Below, piece after piece: positions 1 to 13,001 of a stretch of DNA of 64,000 nucleotides. This DNA comes from Saposhnikovia divaricata (Eukaryota; Streptophyta; Magnoliopsida; Apiales; Apiaceae). The stretch spans positions 50,079,881-50,143,880 of the forward strand of contig CM071597.1 in assembly GCA_036435485.1 (NCBI GenBank). The letters are read 5' to 3'. The notes below the pieces were generated by a model. It was given only the letters and a program-made list of their open reading frames with translations. It did no database searches and had not been told where the DNA came from. Every line of letters begins with the position of its first letter. Within the stretch, counting starts at the first letter, position 1. The position numbers and the translations under genes were made by a program.

Positions 1-1
1 T

Positions 2-2653
2 CCAATCTCAAAAATTCTTAATGAAATTAAAGGAAGGCCTGGATTCACTCGACCACCTAAGATGCGAGCTCCCGAACACCGAAGAAACGAAAATAAGTTC
101 TGCGACTACCATCGTGATAAAGGTCATAACACCAATGATTGTTACCACCTAAAGAAGCTGATAGAAAGAATGATCAGGGAAGGAGACCTAGCACAATTCA
201 TCGGAGATATGAGGGAGAAGCTGGACAACAAAGAAAAGAAAGAGGCCGAAGTATTGGAAAAATACCTAGGGGAGGTGAAAACCATTTCCGGAGGTACGAT
301 TCTCGATCGGAAAAGTAAAACCGCCCGAAAGAAGTATGCCAGACAAATCTACAACCTCTGTCAATCAAACACAGCGAAGCAGCCTTTACCTATATCTTTC
401 ACCGAAGACGATTACGAGGACGTAATATGGCCGCACGAAGACCCACTTGTCATAAACCCAGTCATCGGCGAAAATAAGATTTGGAGAGTGCTAATAGACG
501 AAGGAAGTTCGGTAAATATTTTGTACCACCGAACATATTGCAAGATGAATCTTGGAGGAGAAGAATTAGAACCCTGCCATGAAGCACCATTGTACGGTTT
601 TGGAAATCAGCCCATACCGATTGAAGGAACAATCACTCTCGCTGTCTTGTTAGGAAAAGCACCTTACACTGTAACGAAGGAAGCAAAATTCTACGTGGTT
701 CGGGTTGACAGTCCATACAATGGGATCCTCGGGAGGCCAGCTTTATCTTCGTTTCAAGCCGTCTCTTCCATACCGCATCTAAAGTTAAAGTTTCCAACCG
801 AGCACGGGGTTGGAGAAATGAGAGGTGATCAGAAAGCCGCACGGATCATAATTTTGGAAGACCTAGAGAAAGACAAGGACATAGAGATGACCGAAGCTGG
901 CAAAAGAAAGAGGATCAACGATGACACCGGAAGCAGCCATCAACTGCTGAATATTGAGCTGGAGAAATTCGGAGTCGATTTATCTAGTCCGATTGCCGAA
1001 CCAGCAACTGAGACCGAGGAGGTTGAGCTATACGTAGGCCAGTCGGGCAAAATGATCCAGATAGGCAAGAATCTAGATCCTGAACTGAAAGCGAGAGTCA
1101 TCAAAGTCATTCGGGAATTTCACGACGTATTCGCTTGGAATCCCGAAGACATGCCAGGTTTAGACCCATCAGTCGCTAAACATTGCCTCAACGTGAAACC
1201 CGATGCCCAACCGGTGAAGCAGAAGAAGTGAAATTTCGCTATGGAAAGACAAAAGGTCATCCAAGCCGAAGTCGAAAAACTTCTAGAAGCCAAATTCATT
1301 GAAGAAATAGATTACCCCGATTGGTTGGCAAACGTGGTGGTAGTCAAAAAATCAAACGGAAAGTGGAGAATGTGTGTCGATTACACCGACCTAAACAAGC
1401 ATTGCCCGAAGGACCATTACCCTTTACCGAACATCGATCAGTTGATAGATGCCACTTCGGGCCATCAAATACTCAGCTTCTTGGATGCGTTCTCCGGATA
1501 CCATCAGATCGCTATGAATGCCGAAGACATTCCTAAAACAACATTCATCACACCGAATGGCACTTATGCCTACATCAAAATGCCCTTCGGACTAAAAAAT
1601 GCAGGGGCAACGTTTCAAAAGATGATTAACAAAGTCTTCAAAGCCCAAATAGGCCGAAACATGGAATGCTACGTGGATGATATGATTGTCAAATCCTTGT
1701 CTGGAGATCATGCCGAAGATCTGAAAGAATGCTTCGAAGCACTAAGGAAAAACAACATGAGGATTAACCCGATCAAATGCACGTTCGGAGTTAACAGTGG
1801 AAAATTTTTAGGATATATGGTCAGCGCCCGAGGAATTGAGGCGAATCCTGAAAAAATTAAAGCAGTCATCGACATGGAAGCACCGAGGACGATCAGGGAT
1901 ATTCAGAAATTGACCGGATGAATGGCAGCCTTGAGAAGGTTCATTTCTCGATCAGCTGAAAAAGCCTTGCCATTTTTTGAGGTGCTTCGGGGAACAAAAA
2001 ACTTCGAATGGGGAACGAGTTGTCAAAAGGCTTTTGAGGAACTAAAAGAATACCTGGTAAACACCCCACTCTTAATGAGACCAAGCCCGAATGAAACTCT
2101 TCAGCTATATCTGGCTGTGAACGACCGAACACTCGGGGCGGTACTGATTAAACAGCATGAAGGGAACCAACATCCAGTGTTCTACGTCTCTCACATCCTA
2201 AAAGATGCAGAAACAAGGTATCCCAATGCCGAAAAGTTTGCTTACGGGCTAGTAATGGCCTCGAGAAAGTTACGGCACTACTTCCAAGGCCGAACGATCC
2301 AAGTAGTAACCGATCAACCCCTAAAGAAGATCATGCGAAGACCAGAAGCTTCGGGCCGAGTGGTTGCTTGGTCGGTCGAATTAGGAGAATACGACCTGGA
2401 ATTTGTTCCCCAAACAGCAATCAAAGCTCAAACCCTTGCTGACTTCATAACGGAATGCTCTTTCTCTGGTCCGAAGGATTTGGCTCCTGAAGAACAATTA
2501 ATACATTCACCAGGAAAGTGGAAACTTTTTGTAGATGGTTCGGTAGCAGGATCAAAGTGTGGTGCAGGCCTCATATTAACTAGTCCCGAAGGCTTCGAGA
2601 TATGTCAAGCGATCAGATTCGCTTTCTCCTTAACCAATAACGAGGCGGAATAT
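2..2653 (+). pseudogene. Tat-lineage gag-pol, first part (Gag end, PR, RT, RNase H, start of second RNase H)
   Basis: One frame is open from position 2 apart from two stops. A Gag-end Cys/His motif (CDYHRDKGH...C) lies near 95-150. The protease motif LIDEGSS lies near 490-510. RT starts around 1240, with DAFSGYHQI, PFGLKNAGATFQ and the catalytic YVDD near 1670-1680. RNase H follows (about 2080-2470), but the position that normally carries the first catalytic Asp reads YLAVND, as expected for the degenerate first RNase H of Tat elements. The second, archaeal-type RNase H begins near 2520 (FVDGS, Asp at 2534) and stops after NNEAEY, where the LARD-type element inserted. In-frame TGA stops at 1229-1231 and 1919-1921 both fit CGA (Arg) to TGA changes, as from methyl-CpG decay. 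The copy is therefore dead. Lineage assignment rests on domain order and motif recall. Confidence 0.9.
2649..2653. repeat. 5-bp target site duplication of the 15-kb element
   Basis: The sequence aatat at 2649-2653 is repeated at 17737-17741, immediately outside the TG...CA ends of the element. Removing one copy restores the Tat pol reading frame exactly. Confidence 0.96.
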
Positions 2654-2916
2654 TGTAAGAACCCCAAATTTTGGATATAATTAAAACTTTTTATTAAGTA
2701 ATGATAAAATGAGGAACAATGATTCCGACAACAAGGTCACCAGCTCTAATGAATGGTGGTTTCAAAGAACAATGATTGTAATGAATGGATATTGCTTTGG
2801 ACAATGATCCTGATGCATTGGTATATTGTCAGAATAGAGTAATTCGATGGTTGAGGACCTAGATAAGAATAATCTACCATCCAGGAAGGAGCTAATGGAT
2901 CCTTGAAGGGAAATGA

Positions 2917-3010
2917 GTACGTGCATAGTGTTTCCCGTATGTGCATAGTATTTCCCGTACGTGCATAGTGTTTCCCGTACGTGCATAGTGTTTCCTGTAC
3001 GTGCATAGTA
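2917..3010 (+). repeat. 20-bp tandem repeat in the LTR, about five copies
   Basis: Units read approximately gtacgtgcatagtgtttccc and start at 2917, 2937, 2957, 2977 and 2997 (last one partial). The same array lies at 13265-13358 in the 3' LTR. Its place near the LTR start (U3) would suit a regulatory repeat, but that is inference. Confidence 0.9.
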
Positions 3011-5369
3011 ATTTGGTGGATGAATAGTGATTTGGTAAGTTGGAAAACTTTTCACGCCACCCTATGTACGGGACGTGATATGGATGTTTCGAAGTCATAT
3101 TAGTCATACGCGGAGGAAATAAGTGAATGCAGAGACGATCGGAATTCAGAAATTCCAAATTCTTTTTCGGTATAATATTTGACCGGACAGTGGATTAAAT
3201 ATTATTATAATCCAAGAATTGAGATATTAACTTTGAGGATTTGATATTTTGGGGTGTTATTATATTTGATTTAAGAATGAAGGTAGGAAACCACTGAGGC
3301 AGTGAAACAAGCGTTCTAGAAACCGCTAAAACGTTATAACGAGATTAATCAATAAAACGAACGAATCCTAGATTACGGATTAAGTTCGTATCAAGATTAA
3401 ATATCCTACATGGTCATCACGAGGATTATATTAAGGATTGGGGAAGATATTATGAATATCGAGAAATTTCCCGGTAAACCCTAGAGGTGAAACTACTTAG
3501 TTATTCGTCCGAACGATCAATCGAAACGGGCAATAACCGGACACAGAAACAAGCAGAGAAAGCAAGGTGCATGCATGTGCAAGTGATAATATCTAGCAAC
3601 CAAGTGGCTCCAAGTAACTAGCACACTTAGGAAAGGAAGTAGTACTTAGAAATCTAACCATTACTTAGCTCTCCACCATTTAAAACAAGACACATGCTTT
3701 GCCAAATACCTCATCCATTACATCACACTCCACTAACACTACCAAGATGAGATATTATCTACCAAAAGTCACTTTATGCATAATTGAGCAAAACAAATCA
3801 AGAAAACAAGCAAACTCTCTCCATTCATTTCTTCTTCATCCATTCGGCTTTTTGGTTAATTCCAAGACCAAAGATCAACTTCCAACCGTCATTTGATCTT
3901 GTAATTTTTAAGGTGAGTCCTATATTTCACAAAACTAATCTCCTAAAAATTTCAAGCTCAAATTCCTTTGTTTCCATTTTCAAAAAAATCCAACAAGAGG
4001 AGGGTGAATAGTGTTCATATGAACTAACCTTTGATTTTTATGATTCTTTTGATTGATCTAGATAGCTTAAGGTCACATGAGGATGGATCAAGGCTTGATA
4101 AGGCCATATCACTCTCTAAGGAAGGTAACAAGCTCAAAAACCCTTGGTATCATTTTGAGATGTTATGAGTTTTATGGATGATTTAGTGTTAGTATGCCAT
4201 GTAATGCTTAGATCTACGTGATTAGTTGATTATGGTTGTTATTTGGATTGTGATCCATGACATGGTTGAGATAAGATGATGTTAGAATAGTCATGATGTT
4301 GTCATGTGTTAGAATGGATGGGGTGTAGTGCTTGAATGATTCACGGTGAGGTGAAAACTTTGGAAAACGCGTAAACATAGCCGTTATAATGCCCGATTTT
4401 ACAATATCATGTTTTGTGTGCCTTTTTTCATATCAAGACCCTACTGTCCAGAAGTCTTTTCTGCCATTATAGGATAGTTTATGTTATAAGCTTCGTTTTG
4501 ATATAAAGATCATGTGAAACGGACTTACGGTTTAGGATTTATGACCGATTTACTAAAAGTAGTTCGAATCCGTAAACGAAAGTTCGTAACTGAATTTGAA
4601 CCCTCGTAAAATATGTAAAGTCATGGCAAATCTTGGAAAATAAATACTAGAGGTAAAAAGGAAGGTGTGAAAGAAAACCGTATGTCAAAAGGATCATTTT
4701 TCAATTTATTAAAAATGTTCGAGTCAAGGTTAAACGCGAACGAACCCCTAAAAGACGACTCTTTTATAACTTCGGTAAAACACTTAGAAAACGGGCGATA
4801 AAACTCGGAGTATAGTATTGGTTCGTAACGATCGACTTTAGAACTCATATGACTTAAGTATGTCCCAAGTGTAAGTACAATGACATGTCGTATTAACGAA
4901 CGAATGTCGGGTCGGATCAGTGATAAAAGTAATCCACTAAAAGGGGTATAACGAGATAACTCGAGAACGTGTTTCGAATTAAGTATAACTTAACTTTTAA
5001 TATGTTAAGTGATTAATCCCGAATGCCTTGGCTATTTATAGATCACCAAGCTGAACCGGGACCCGCTACCCCTACCCCTTACCTTACTCGACTACCAGGC
5101 AAGTTTCAATTCCCTTCTTTTAGGCTGTTGTTGTGATTGAATAAATATATATATATGATTGCTGATATACATATGCCATTGCATGCATGCCTACTTTCAA
5201 GTTGAATTGATATACTTGTTCCCTGAATGTCATTGTTGGCCTATAAGCTAGATAGTTACATATCAGTTATAAGCCGGTTATGGTAAGACCCTCATAGAAG
5301 GGCATATACATCTTATTAATCAAATTTAGACCGGGAGTCAATATTCCTTGATATATCGAGAGTACCTCG

Positions 5370-6060
5370 GAAGAAAATATTTAAGTAAATATTTTCTATT
5401 ATTTGGGCGACGAATATTATTTGAATATTCGTTGGAGACTAATTATTTTAACGATCCTTACTTCAAATAATTATTTGAACGTAACTATTCAACGAATAAT
5501 ATTTCTCAATATTCATTCAGAGTCGAATTGATTATCGACTATTATTTCGAATATTCTTCTAAAGATGAGACTGTTAAATGAATATTATTTGGATATTCTT
5601 TTAGATTATTATTTTATTAAATAAATATTACTTTTGAATATTCATTTAAGATATTAAATACTTGATGAATATTATTTTAATATTCATCTGAAGCTTGATT
5701 TAATTATCGAATATTATCTCGAATATTCCTTAAGGCTTGGATTACTAAATGAATATTACTTGATATTCATTTAGGATATTATTCATTAAATGAATATTAC
5801 TTTTGAATATTCATTTAAATTCCTAATTAATTATGAATATTACCTTAAATATTCTTTTCAGGTCTTATTAATTAATGAATATTGTTTTGAATATTCATTT
5901 AAATATTTATTTATTCAATAAATATTCTCCTGATATTTCTTCAGGGATTATTTTGAGAAATACTCTGATTAAAGATATTCTTTCATATTCCCAAATATTC
6001 TTTAAATATTTTAACTCATTAAGTATTCTCTGAATATTTATTCCATACTTAGAATAATCT
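5370..6060. repeat. AT-rich array of imperfect palindromes in the LTR
   Basis: About a dozen degenerate units contain gaatatt and its complement aatattc, separated by a short spacer, often with flanking aaatg/cattt arms. Each could fold into a small hairpin. The array is repeated at about 15718-16408 in the 3' LTR with very few changes. Confidence 0.85.
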
Positions 6061-7392
6061 CGATAAGGTTTATCTTCTTCGATTATTACAGAAAATATTT
6101 CGAAGTCATATTATTATTAATCTTATATCAAGAAAGGTTCTCAGACATCATTCTTCTTTGAGTCTATCTCCTTAATAATAAGGGAACCTTACTTGGAAAA
6201 TGTTATTTATCTTGTCGACTTCCCGGTCATAAAGTATTCCCTTCACCCGCAACTCGGGTGCTGTTGACTTATTAAGTTGTTGCTTACCTTCTCATCTTTC
6301 GAGGGGTAAGATTACTGGAACAAGTTGATATCCGTTACCAAGTAATAGCTTGGGAGTTATTGGTAAATTTTCCTTTCCAACTAGATACGACTACTTTGTG
6401 GAGTCTTATCAACAAGTATTATACTTGGGGAAAGGGGGACGAACGTTATATTCAGAATCATGAATTCTATTTGAACTAGGAGTCGTGTAAGAGGCCGAGT
6501 AGCGCCGGTCCATCCCCTTGGCCCAACCGTTGGCCGGGGAGAGCTAGCAAGGCGGTATACAAGTAAAGCCGTCAGTTCTTCCTTCTACCGGTAGTAAATC
6601 TAAATTGAGCTGTACGATCTCGACTGATCATCAAGATTGGAACAGCGGGCGCGGTGAATACTCCATCATTGGTTCATCATCCAAATTTATTTATTTCCTG
6701 CAACATGATTACTGTTGGCAGAGTTGGAAAAGGGTCATAACTGGAATTGCAACCTTTTCTTGCAAGTTCCTCTTCTTAATAACAATAAGAATATCTCGCT
6801 TACTTTGATGTAGCAGATATTTCTACAAACAAATACTTTAAGTTACCTTGTAACTTCATCGTTCATATTATACTGGCATCATTTCCGTAAATGCATGGCA
6901 TATGGTTTGAAAGATACTTTTGAACTGTTATACATTATCGTTCAGTTATATATTATTGTTGGTGGGCTATTGCTCACCCTTGCTTTATTATTATATCACA
7001 ACAACAGCTAGACCAGATGACTCGCACAAGGCGCACTCGACGCGGGTGAGGACGATGAGACTACCAGAGCTGAAGAAGAAGCTATTGGTAGGATATATAT
7101 TTATTCTTTCAGTACCAAGAATATGGTCTAGTATGACTTATGTAAATGGATGGCAAAGAGTATGTATTATATTGAAATTCTTTTGGATTGTAAGAACTCA
7201 TAATGTGATTAATAAAAATTTGATTGTTACTCTGATTTCATCTCTGGGACTATAACGGGTGTGTTTTATATTGTTGTGTTGGGTTATAGAGACGTAATTT
7301 ATTTTATGTTAAGGAAAGTTCAATTGTTGTGGACAGAATTAGAAATCGTAACCACCGGATCCCGGACCCCGGATCTGGGGGTGTTACAGAAG

Positions 7393-7404
7393 TGGTATCA
7401 GAGC
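7393..7404 (+). other. Primer binding site, initiator tRNA-Met
   Basis: TGGTATCAGAGC begins four bases after the end of the 5' LTR. It is complementary to the 3' end of plant initiator tRNA-Met and marks the start of minus-strand DNA synthesis. Confidence 0.93.
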
Positions 7405-8546
7405 GTACGTTATAAACCCCAGAGATGAGGTGACGTTAAAACGATAAATTCAATAAGATAATAAGAACTCTTGCCAAGTTCATAGTCGGACTACTTAATG
7501 TAGTGATGACATATATAACCCTTATGGGAACTCGTAAGTACAATGATAGTAAATTAGCTCGATATCGTATCGACGAGTAAGGCGACTGACCTTGAGGCAT
7601 ACGAGCAACAGCGCGATGATGCTTTATATGCTGAAGATCAGCGGGTAATTCGATGGAGTACCCTACTGGAGACCCGGAAGAGGTTCCAGCAGATAAGGAA
7701 AATCCTGTTAGGATAAGGAGCTTACCCATGGGTAATGAGGGTTGCAGCCAGAATTACTGTGATGATTAAGATATGGTGCTCAGAAAAGTGAGTATAAAGA
7801 ACTGAGATATTATTAAGAGAATTAAAATTTTATGTTGGATTTACAGCCGGACTACGAGAGGTAGTACCAGCAATTAAGACAGATTAGAAGGGTTACTTGA
7901 GGTCTTATGTGGGGGTAGATGAGAATCTTTAGAGATTTTCATCTTAACAAAGAAAGAGCTAGAGGGATGCATGATTATCAAAGACGTCGATGTAGGACGG
8001 GGAGCACCCAGGAGCAGTTGAGATAGAGGCAACAAGTGCCATATTATCGGATAAATGGATTGGTGTGAATATTGTCAATGGTAAGTCGCCATGAGAAGAC
8101 GGATTTCATGGGTTATATTTTATGAAACCAAATTGAGATTGTTGATGTGGTTTTATTCAGCGAAATGTCCATATTATGAATGAACCAGCTTCGAAAGTAA
8201 AGATAGTGGAAAGTGATGGCCTGATTGGATGAAGTTATATAAAGTAGTAAGCGAGACGATGATCTCAGAAACTACCAGAGGTAAAGACCAGTGGGTCTAT
8301 GATAAACTCGTAATATGACTACTATCAGGTACTAAGCATAAGTTTATTTTAACTCAGTAAAATGGTGAATCAGGAACGTTAGATGCATGTGATTCAGAAG
8401 AATATTGAATTCTTTCTTTTCCCCGAATAGATTATAGTAGTTACCTTAAGTTTATTCTGACACTGAATTGCAAATGGATCAAGTAATGCGATTAGTGGTT
8501 AAGAGGTAATAGAGAATGTTTTAAGATGAAATTGGTAACGACCCGG

Positions 8547-8668
8547 CGTTGGTGTTGCCTAGCGGGAGAAGGAAGACTTTATGATACACTATGATGCATC
8601 TCATACAGGTTTAGGTGGTGTGCTTATGCAGCACGGCAGAGTAATTGCGGATGCATTCGAACAACACG
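8547..8668 (+). pseudogene. RNase H relic of a chromovirus
   Basis: After a frameshift near 8570 the sequence reads YDASHTGLGGVLMQHGRVIA, closely like the catalytic start of gypsy RNase H (the Asp of YSDAS and the GLG.VLMQ strand). Homology is lost within about 30 codons on either side. This is the best evidence that the element descends from a coding Ty3/gypsy element. Confidence 0.85.
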
Positions 8669-8850
8669 GTACACCAGACTAGGATGGCCCTAGTAGTGCC
8701 AATTTTTATGAAACGACTAACTCCGACGGTAGTGTTCCTTCTGAAACTGTGGTTAGGAAGACTGACATTTGATATTATCGACAATTAAGATGTATTTGTA
8801 TCAGGAAGAGGTGGCATGTTTCAGTTTGAAACTTTTGATTTCCCTTCTAT

Positions 8851-8884
<34 letters not shown>

Positions 8885-11509
8885 GTTCCTTTCTAGTGAT
8901 TAAACTTCCAACTTTGTGTCGATAATTCCGTTATTACAACTGCTTATGATTCTACCTGCTTGGGTGCTCATAGAGCTATTCTCTAGGTTTCAAAATTGAT
9001 CTTCATAGTGTTATCGGTGGTTGGATAGATTGACCAAAATTTCCCTGAGTCTGGAAAGGAATTCGGTGAATTTTGGCAAACCTTGTCTTTCTGATTATCA
9101 GAGAATGTCATGGAAGAGAGTAGAAACTGGAGCAAACCCTATGATTTGGGTAAGGATGCTGTAAAATGGGTTAGTAAACGGACCCTGAGCATTACAATCG
9201 ACGGTAGTGATAAAATGATGAAGTGAGATTGGACGAAAACAGGAAATGTAAGTAAGAAACCAGCCGGACTGAGAAATTCCAGGATTGACTTAAATGAAGA
9301 GGCTGTTATGCCAGGAATGGTAAGCTTGTGTGGCACGCGGGATTGATAAGAATAGTTGAAAAGATAAAAGTGGAGGAAAGGTGACCGGAGATGGTGCCGA
9401 ATAGTCGATTAAGACTTATATGGTGTAAAGTTTTGGAAAGATAGAAAGGTATCAAAGAAGAAGGCGCTATGCCGGCAATTGCTAGAAAAGTAATGCTAAT
9501 TAGCCAACCCTTAAAATCATATATTTCAATTTTTGTGTGGCCAGTTGAGGCCAAGTCACAACGGACTATAAAGTGACTAGACCAGCAATGAAAAGACAAA
9601 GCAGGGTTGCTTATAAGTAAGCACCGACTGCAAGGGCTTCTGATATAAAGGAAATAGTAATGAGATCGTAGGAATCTTCTACTAAACCCTTTGCAACCCA
9701 TGTTTTGATGGGGAATTTACTAGACTTTTTTTGGGATGGGGTAACCCGTGCTAAAGTGACTCATGTGTATATGGTTGTCCAAGATTATGAGAAAAATGGA
9801 AGTATATGTATGATGTTAGGGTATCATGAATACCATGAACATATTACGACTAAGGGAAGTAAACAACGAAGGTTTATGAAGAGAGTATGGAAATGGTCAG
9901 AGATGGATCAGTATGCTGTAGAAATTTTGTCTAAGGCAAGTACATTTGAGAAGAACGATAAGTACTAAGAGATTCACGTTGAACTCGACCAATGTCTTCC
10001 AAAACATCCTTGCTACCATTACCAAGTTCTGTAAGAGAGCAGATAGGCATACGTTGCCTTTTGGAAGGCCAAATAGGCTGACAACTATCTGAAAGAAGAG
10101 GGTGGCATTAAGCCACCGATCGATTATCAAATGAGAATGATTGAAAAGAGACCTTTATTAAGGGTACATGATCTGATTGCCAATTATAAGATGCAAGAAT
10201 TCCTTGGTAGTTGAATTAAGGATAGGATATCCATAAATTAAGACAAACCCTGGGGAATGCACAAGGGGTGGCATTAACCCTAATAACGACATTATGACTT
10301 CAGATGATATGAGTTGGACTTGCTAAGGCAACAATGACCGGTAAGGATTATTAAAAAGAGTTCTGGAAAGAACCTAGATAGAATTATTAGAGTATTGATC
10401 AATGACATTTTGATATACCCGGTACCTAGAAAATACCGGAGGAATGATAAGGATGGCCTACGAAACCTTACAAGGAAAAAAAAAGGTAATATTCCGAACT
10501 TCAAAAATGGAAGTTTGGTAAGGAATGTATGACATCGTAACAATTATGCCAGATAAGGCATGTATGAAACCCTGAGGAAGTATGGGTTGAACCTATAAAG
10601 ATTGAGATTATCCTAAGATAAAGAAAGAACTAAGAAAAGAAGTATCCTAAGTAGGATTGGGAATAAACGTGATAAAGTTCCCACGGGTAGGTGGAAGCAA
10701 TGACTTATGGAAATGACTGATAGTTATATTTTCTCCTTCAGCAGAGCTTAAGGGAGAATGCTTTAACCCAACAGTGATGGGAATGAGGTAGAAAAACTTG
10801 AGTTGGAATGTACCCAGAGAACATGGGTTACAAGAAATCATTATCATCAAGAAAGGCCAATGAGGTGGCCGACAATCTAAGTATAAAGGAATAATTACAA
10901 ATGTTCATACCGAAGAAACAGGATGATATTTGGAAGGACCTTGAAGGTCATATCGGAATGGAGGAATTTACATTCCTTCTGATGACTGTGCAAGAATTGA
11001 CAGTAATAATAGTTTAATTAAAGATTCGATTCCTGATGGAGTCTTAAGCATATTACGTACCCTAGAAGGTCCCGTTTTGAGGCAAACCAGGACCATGGTA
11101 CAAAATTGATGAAGTAAACCGTTAAGTTTCCAGTCTTTTATGGAAGATGCATAAGTGATAGTTTCATCAACCGGACCTAGCTGCGATGCTTGAAACTCTT
11201 CTGCAATTCTATCTGCTTCATGTTATATCTACATCTAGTTCAGGAAGTGTTCCTTATGGATAAGGAATAATGATTACTTTGTCTCCCTAAGGGATTTGAA
11301 ACCCGTAGGGTTAGCTATTAACGCACTACGTAAACAACAAGCGATGGTGATTCCTCTAAGAAAGGAGATGACAACGTAAAGATAAAGAAAGTGCTGCTAT
11401 TGATAAGCTAAATGGCATGTTGATGAATGACAAGCAAGTTTGTGTTAGTGTACTTCTGCACAAACAAGATAGAGAATATGAGGTTGATAATTCGTGATGC
11501 TAAACGTAT

Positions 11510-11800
11510 TCCCGTAGAAAGAATTAATGAGACTTGGAGGGAAGGGCGGTTGAGCCCAAAACTTATTGGGCCACCTGAGAGTTTAAAGGGTTCGGACGGC
11601 GGTATTCGAGCCAGCCTTACCCCCAAAACTTATAGCACGGTCATAACGGGTTTTCATGTGGCCAGGCTACGCCAGTAAAGTATAAATGTTCAACAGATGA
11701 TTGGAGTACGAGCAGGTAGATATACGACCTGGTCTGACTTACGAAAGACAACCTGTGGAAAACCACGGATAGAAGAGAATAAGTGATGAGAAACAAGGTT
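11510..11800 (+). pseudogene. Integrase C-terminal end and chromodomain-region relic
   Basis: One frame reads LSPKLIGPPESL, then GFHVARLRQ, matching the GPF/Y-type end of chromovirus integrases (LSP..IGPFEI ... FHVS.LR). A further stretch around 11705-11750 reads LEYEQVDIRPGLTYERQPV, matching the start of the region that leads into the chromodomain. Stops and frameshifts separate the pieces. Confidence 0.75.
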
Positions 11801-12488
11801 GGCAGAAGTAGATTATATGAATCTAAGTTAAAGGGATCGGGCCAGATTCATTTCGGAAAGTTTAAATTGGAATAACGTGATGATTATAGAATAAATGTGA
11901 CGGAATACCGATAAGGAGGTACCAAGTGCAAAAAGGTGTCTCAATAAAGAGGTGAAGGTGAAAGTAAATAATAGAAATGAGTAAGAATCAGATAATAAGA
12001 AGGATGTGATTGATAAAGAAAGGACGGGGAAAGCAACAACGAAATATGAAGCAAGGAATGTTAGGAATGGATTAATAAATGGGTTTTCCGATGAATTCTC
12101 GGGATGACAACCTGATAGTGTTAATATTATAGATATGAAAAAGCTAGTAGCGTGACATGGAATGTCAGTAACAATGGTGTCAAGCGAGAAACTAAGATTT
12201 AACCTGAAAGGTTCAAAGATTTTCCAAAAGAAAGTTGCTAAGGTGGAACCAGGGTACAGGTCCAGAGAATAACGGACAAAGCAGCAAGATATGTTGACAC
12301 GTAAGATTGCGATCAAATAGTATTGGATATAATTATGATTAATTTCTTCTTTGATAAACCTCTATAGTTCAGAGGTAAATTCTGAGTATGATATTCTACA
12401 ACCATGAAAGCTTTCTATAATCCTTTAGAACTCTTTTCTCTTCTTCTCTCTTATTCATCTTCTTTATGAATTGAGAAGAACAACCCTT

Positions 12489-12501
12489 TTAGGAGGGGAG
12501 G
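12489..12501 (+). other. Second polypurine-tract-like sequence
   Basis: A run ending aggaggggagg after cctttt closely resembles the true PPT at 12989-13000, but lies 500 bp upstream. It may be the remnant PPT of the ancestral coding element or a local duplication. Confidence 0.5.
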
Positions 12502-12988
12502 TACTGCTACGTGACTATCTGTCTATGTGATAGAAGTCTAAGTGGAATGCCATGACTTGTTTAATTGCTTGTCAAGTACTAAAGGCTGGCCCCCTTCTGT
12601 ACTAACTATGCAATATAACAAATGTTCAATTGATCATAGTGATCTCTCAATAAATCTTTCCACTTCTCTATATTGATCGAGATTGCGAAGATTAAAGCAA
12701 TCAGGAAATGCACAGTACGAGCGAGGTTACCTCCGAATTCGTAGGGTGATAGTGATACCAATGTTACTGCAGGTATCAATAAGGATAAGACTGAGTAAGA
12801 GTATAACCCGGATAGTGAGTTGTACGAAAAGTAGCAACGTTGATGGAAAAAGGATGCAGTATGGATTGTAGCACTAGAAGATGTGCTGAGGAAGGGTAGA
12901 ACGACTAAGAATTGACCGGGAAGCTAAAAAGGGAACGACAGGTAAACGACTCTTTGCTTCCTACCTGATTCCGGGACGGAATCCTTTT

Positions 12989-13000
12989 AAGGAGGGGAGA
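12989..13000 (+). other. Polypurine tract of the 15-kb element
   Basis: aaggaggggaga lies one base before the TG of the 3' LTR at 13002, the expected position for plus-strand priming. Confidence 0.9.
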
Positions 13001-13001
13001 C

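Larger units (their letters stand above)
2654..7388 (+). repeat. 5' LTR (4,735 bp)
   Basis: It runs from TG at 2654 to CA at 7388 and pairs with 13002-17736 at a constant offset of 10,348 bp. It contains a 20-bp tandem repeat near its start, a long AT-rich palindromic array at about 5370-6060, and a GC-richer block near 6480-6560. Short open frames inside (for example 3699-3896, 6605-6808, 6920-7255) recur in the other LTR and resemble no protein I know, so they are not annotated as genes. Confidence 0.95.
7405..12988 (+). other. Decayed internal region of the 15-kb element
   Basis: No frame longer than about 160 codons occurs on either strand, and those present do not resemble Gag or Pol. 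Two short stretches can be recognised as pol relics and are listed separately. The rest may be extremely decayed gag, RT and integrase or unrelated filler; I could not identify a YVDD motif or a clear Gag zinc knuckle. A (TA)n run lies at 8854-8881. Confidence 0.8.

Noticed and set aside
2746..3158. Minus-strand frames with periodic CTYGKHYARTGNTMH-type residues, also at 13094-13506
   Set aside because: They are the translation of the 20-bp tandem repeat in the LTR and occur identically in both LTRs. No start context or homology.
6920..7255. 111-codon frame inside the LTR (and 17268-17603)
   Set aside because: Lies wholly in LTR sequence, resembles no known protein, and one substitution between copies changes an amino acid. 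Probably chance.
9306..12316. Frames of 131 and 162 codons on the minus strand of the 15-kb element's interior
   Set aside because: They are antisense to decayed pol and have no recognisable motif or start signal.
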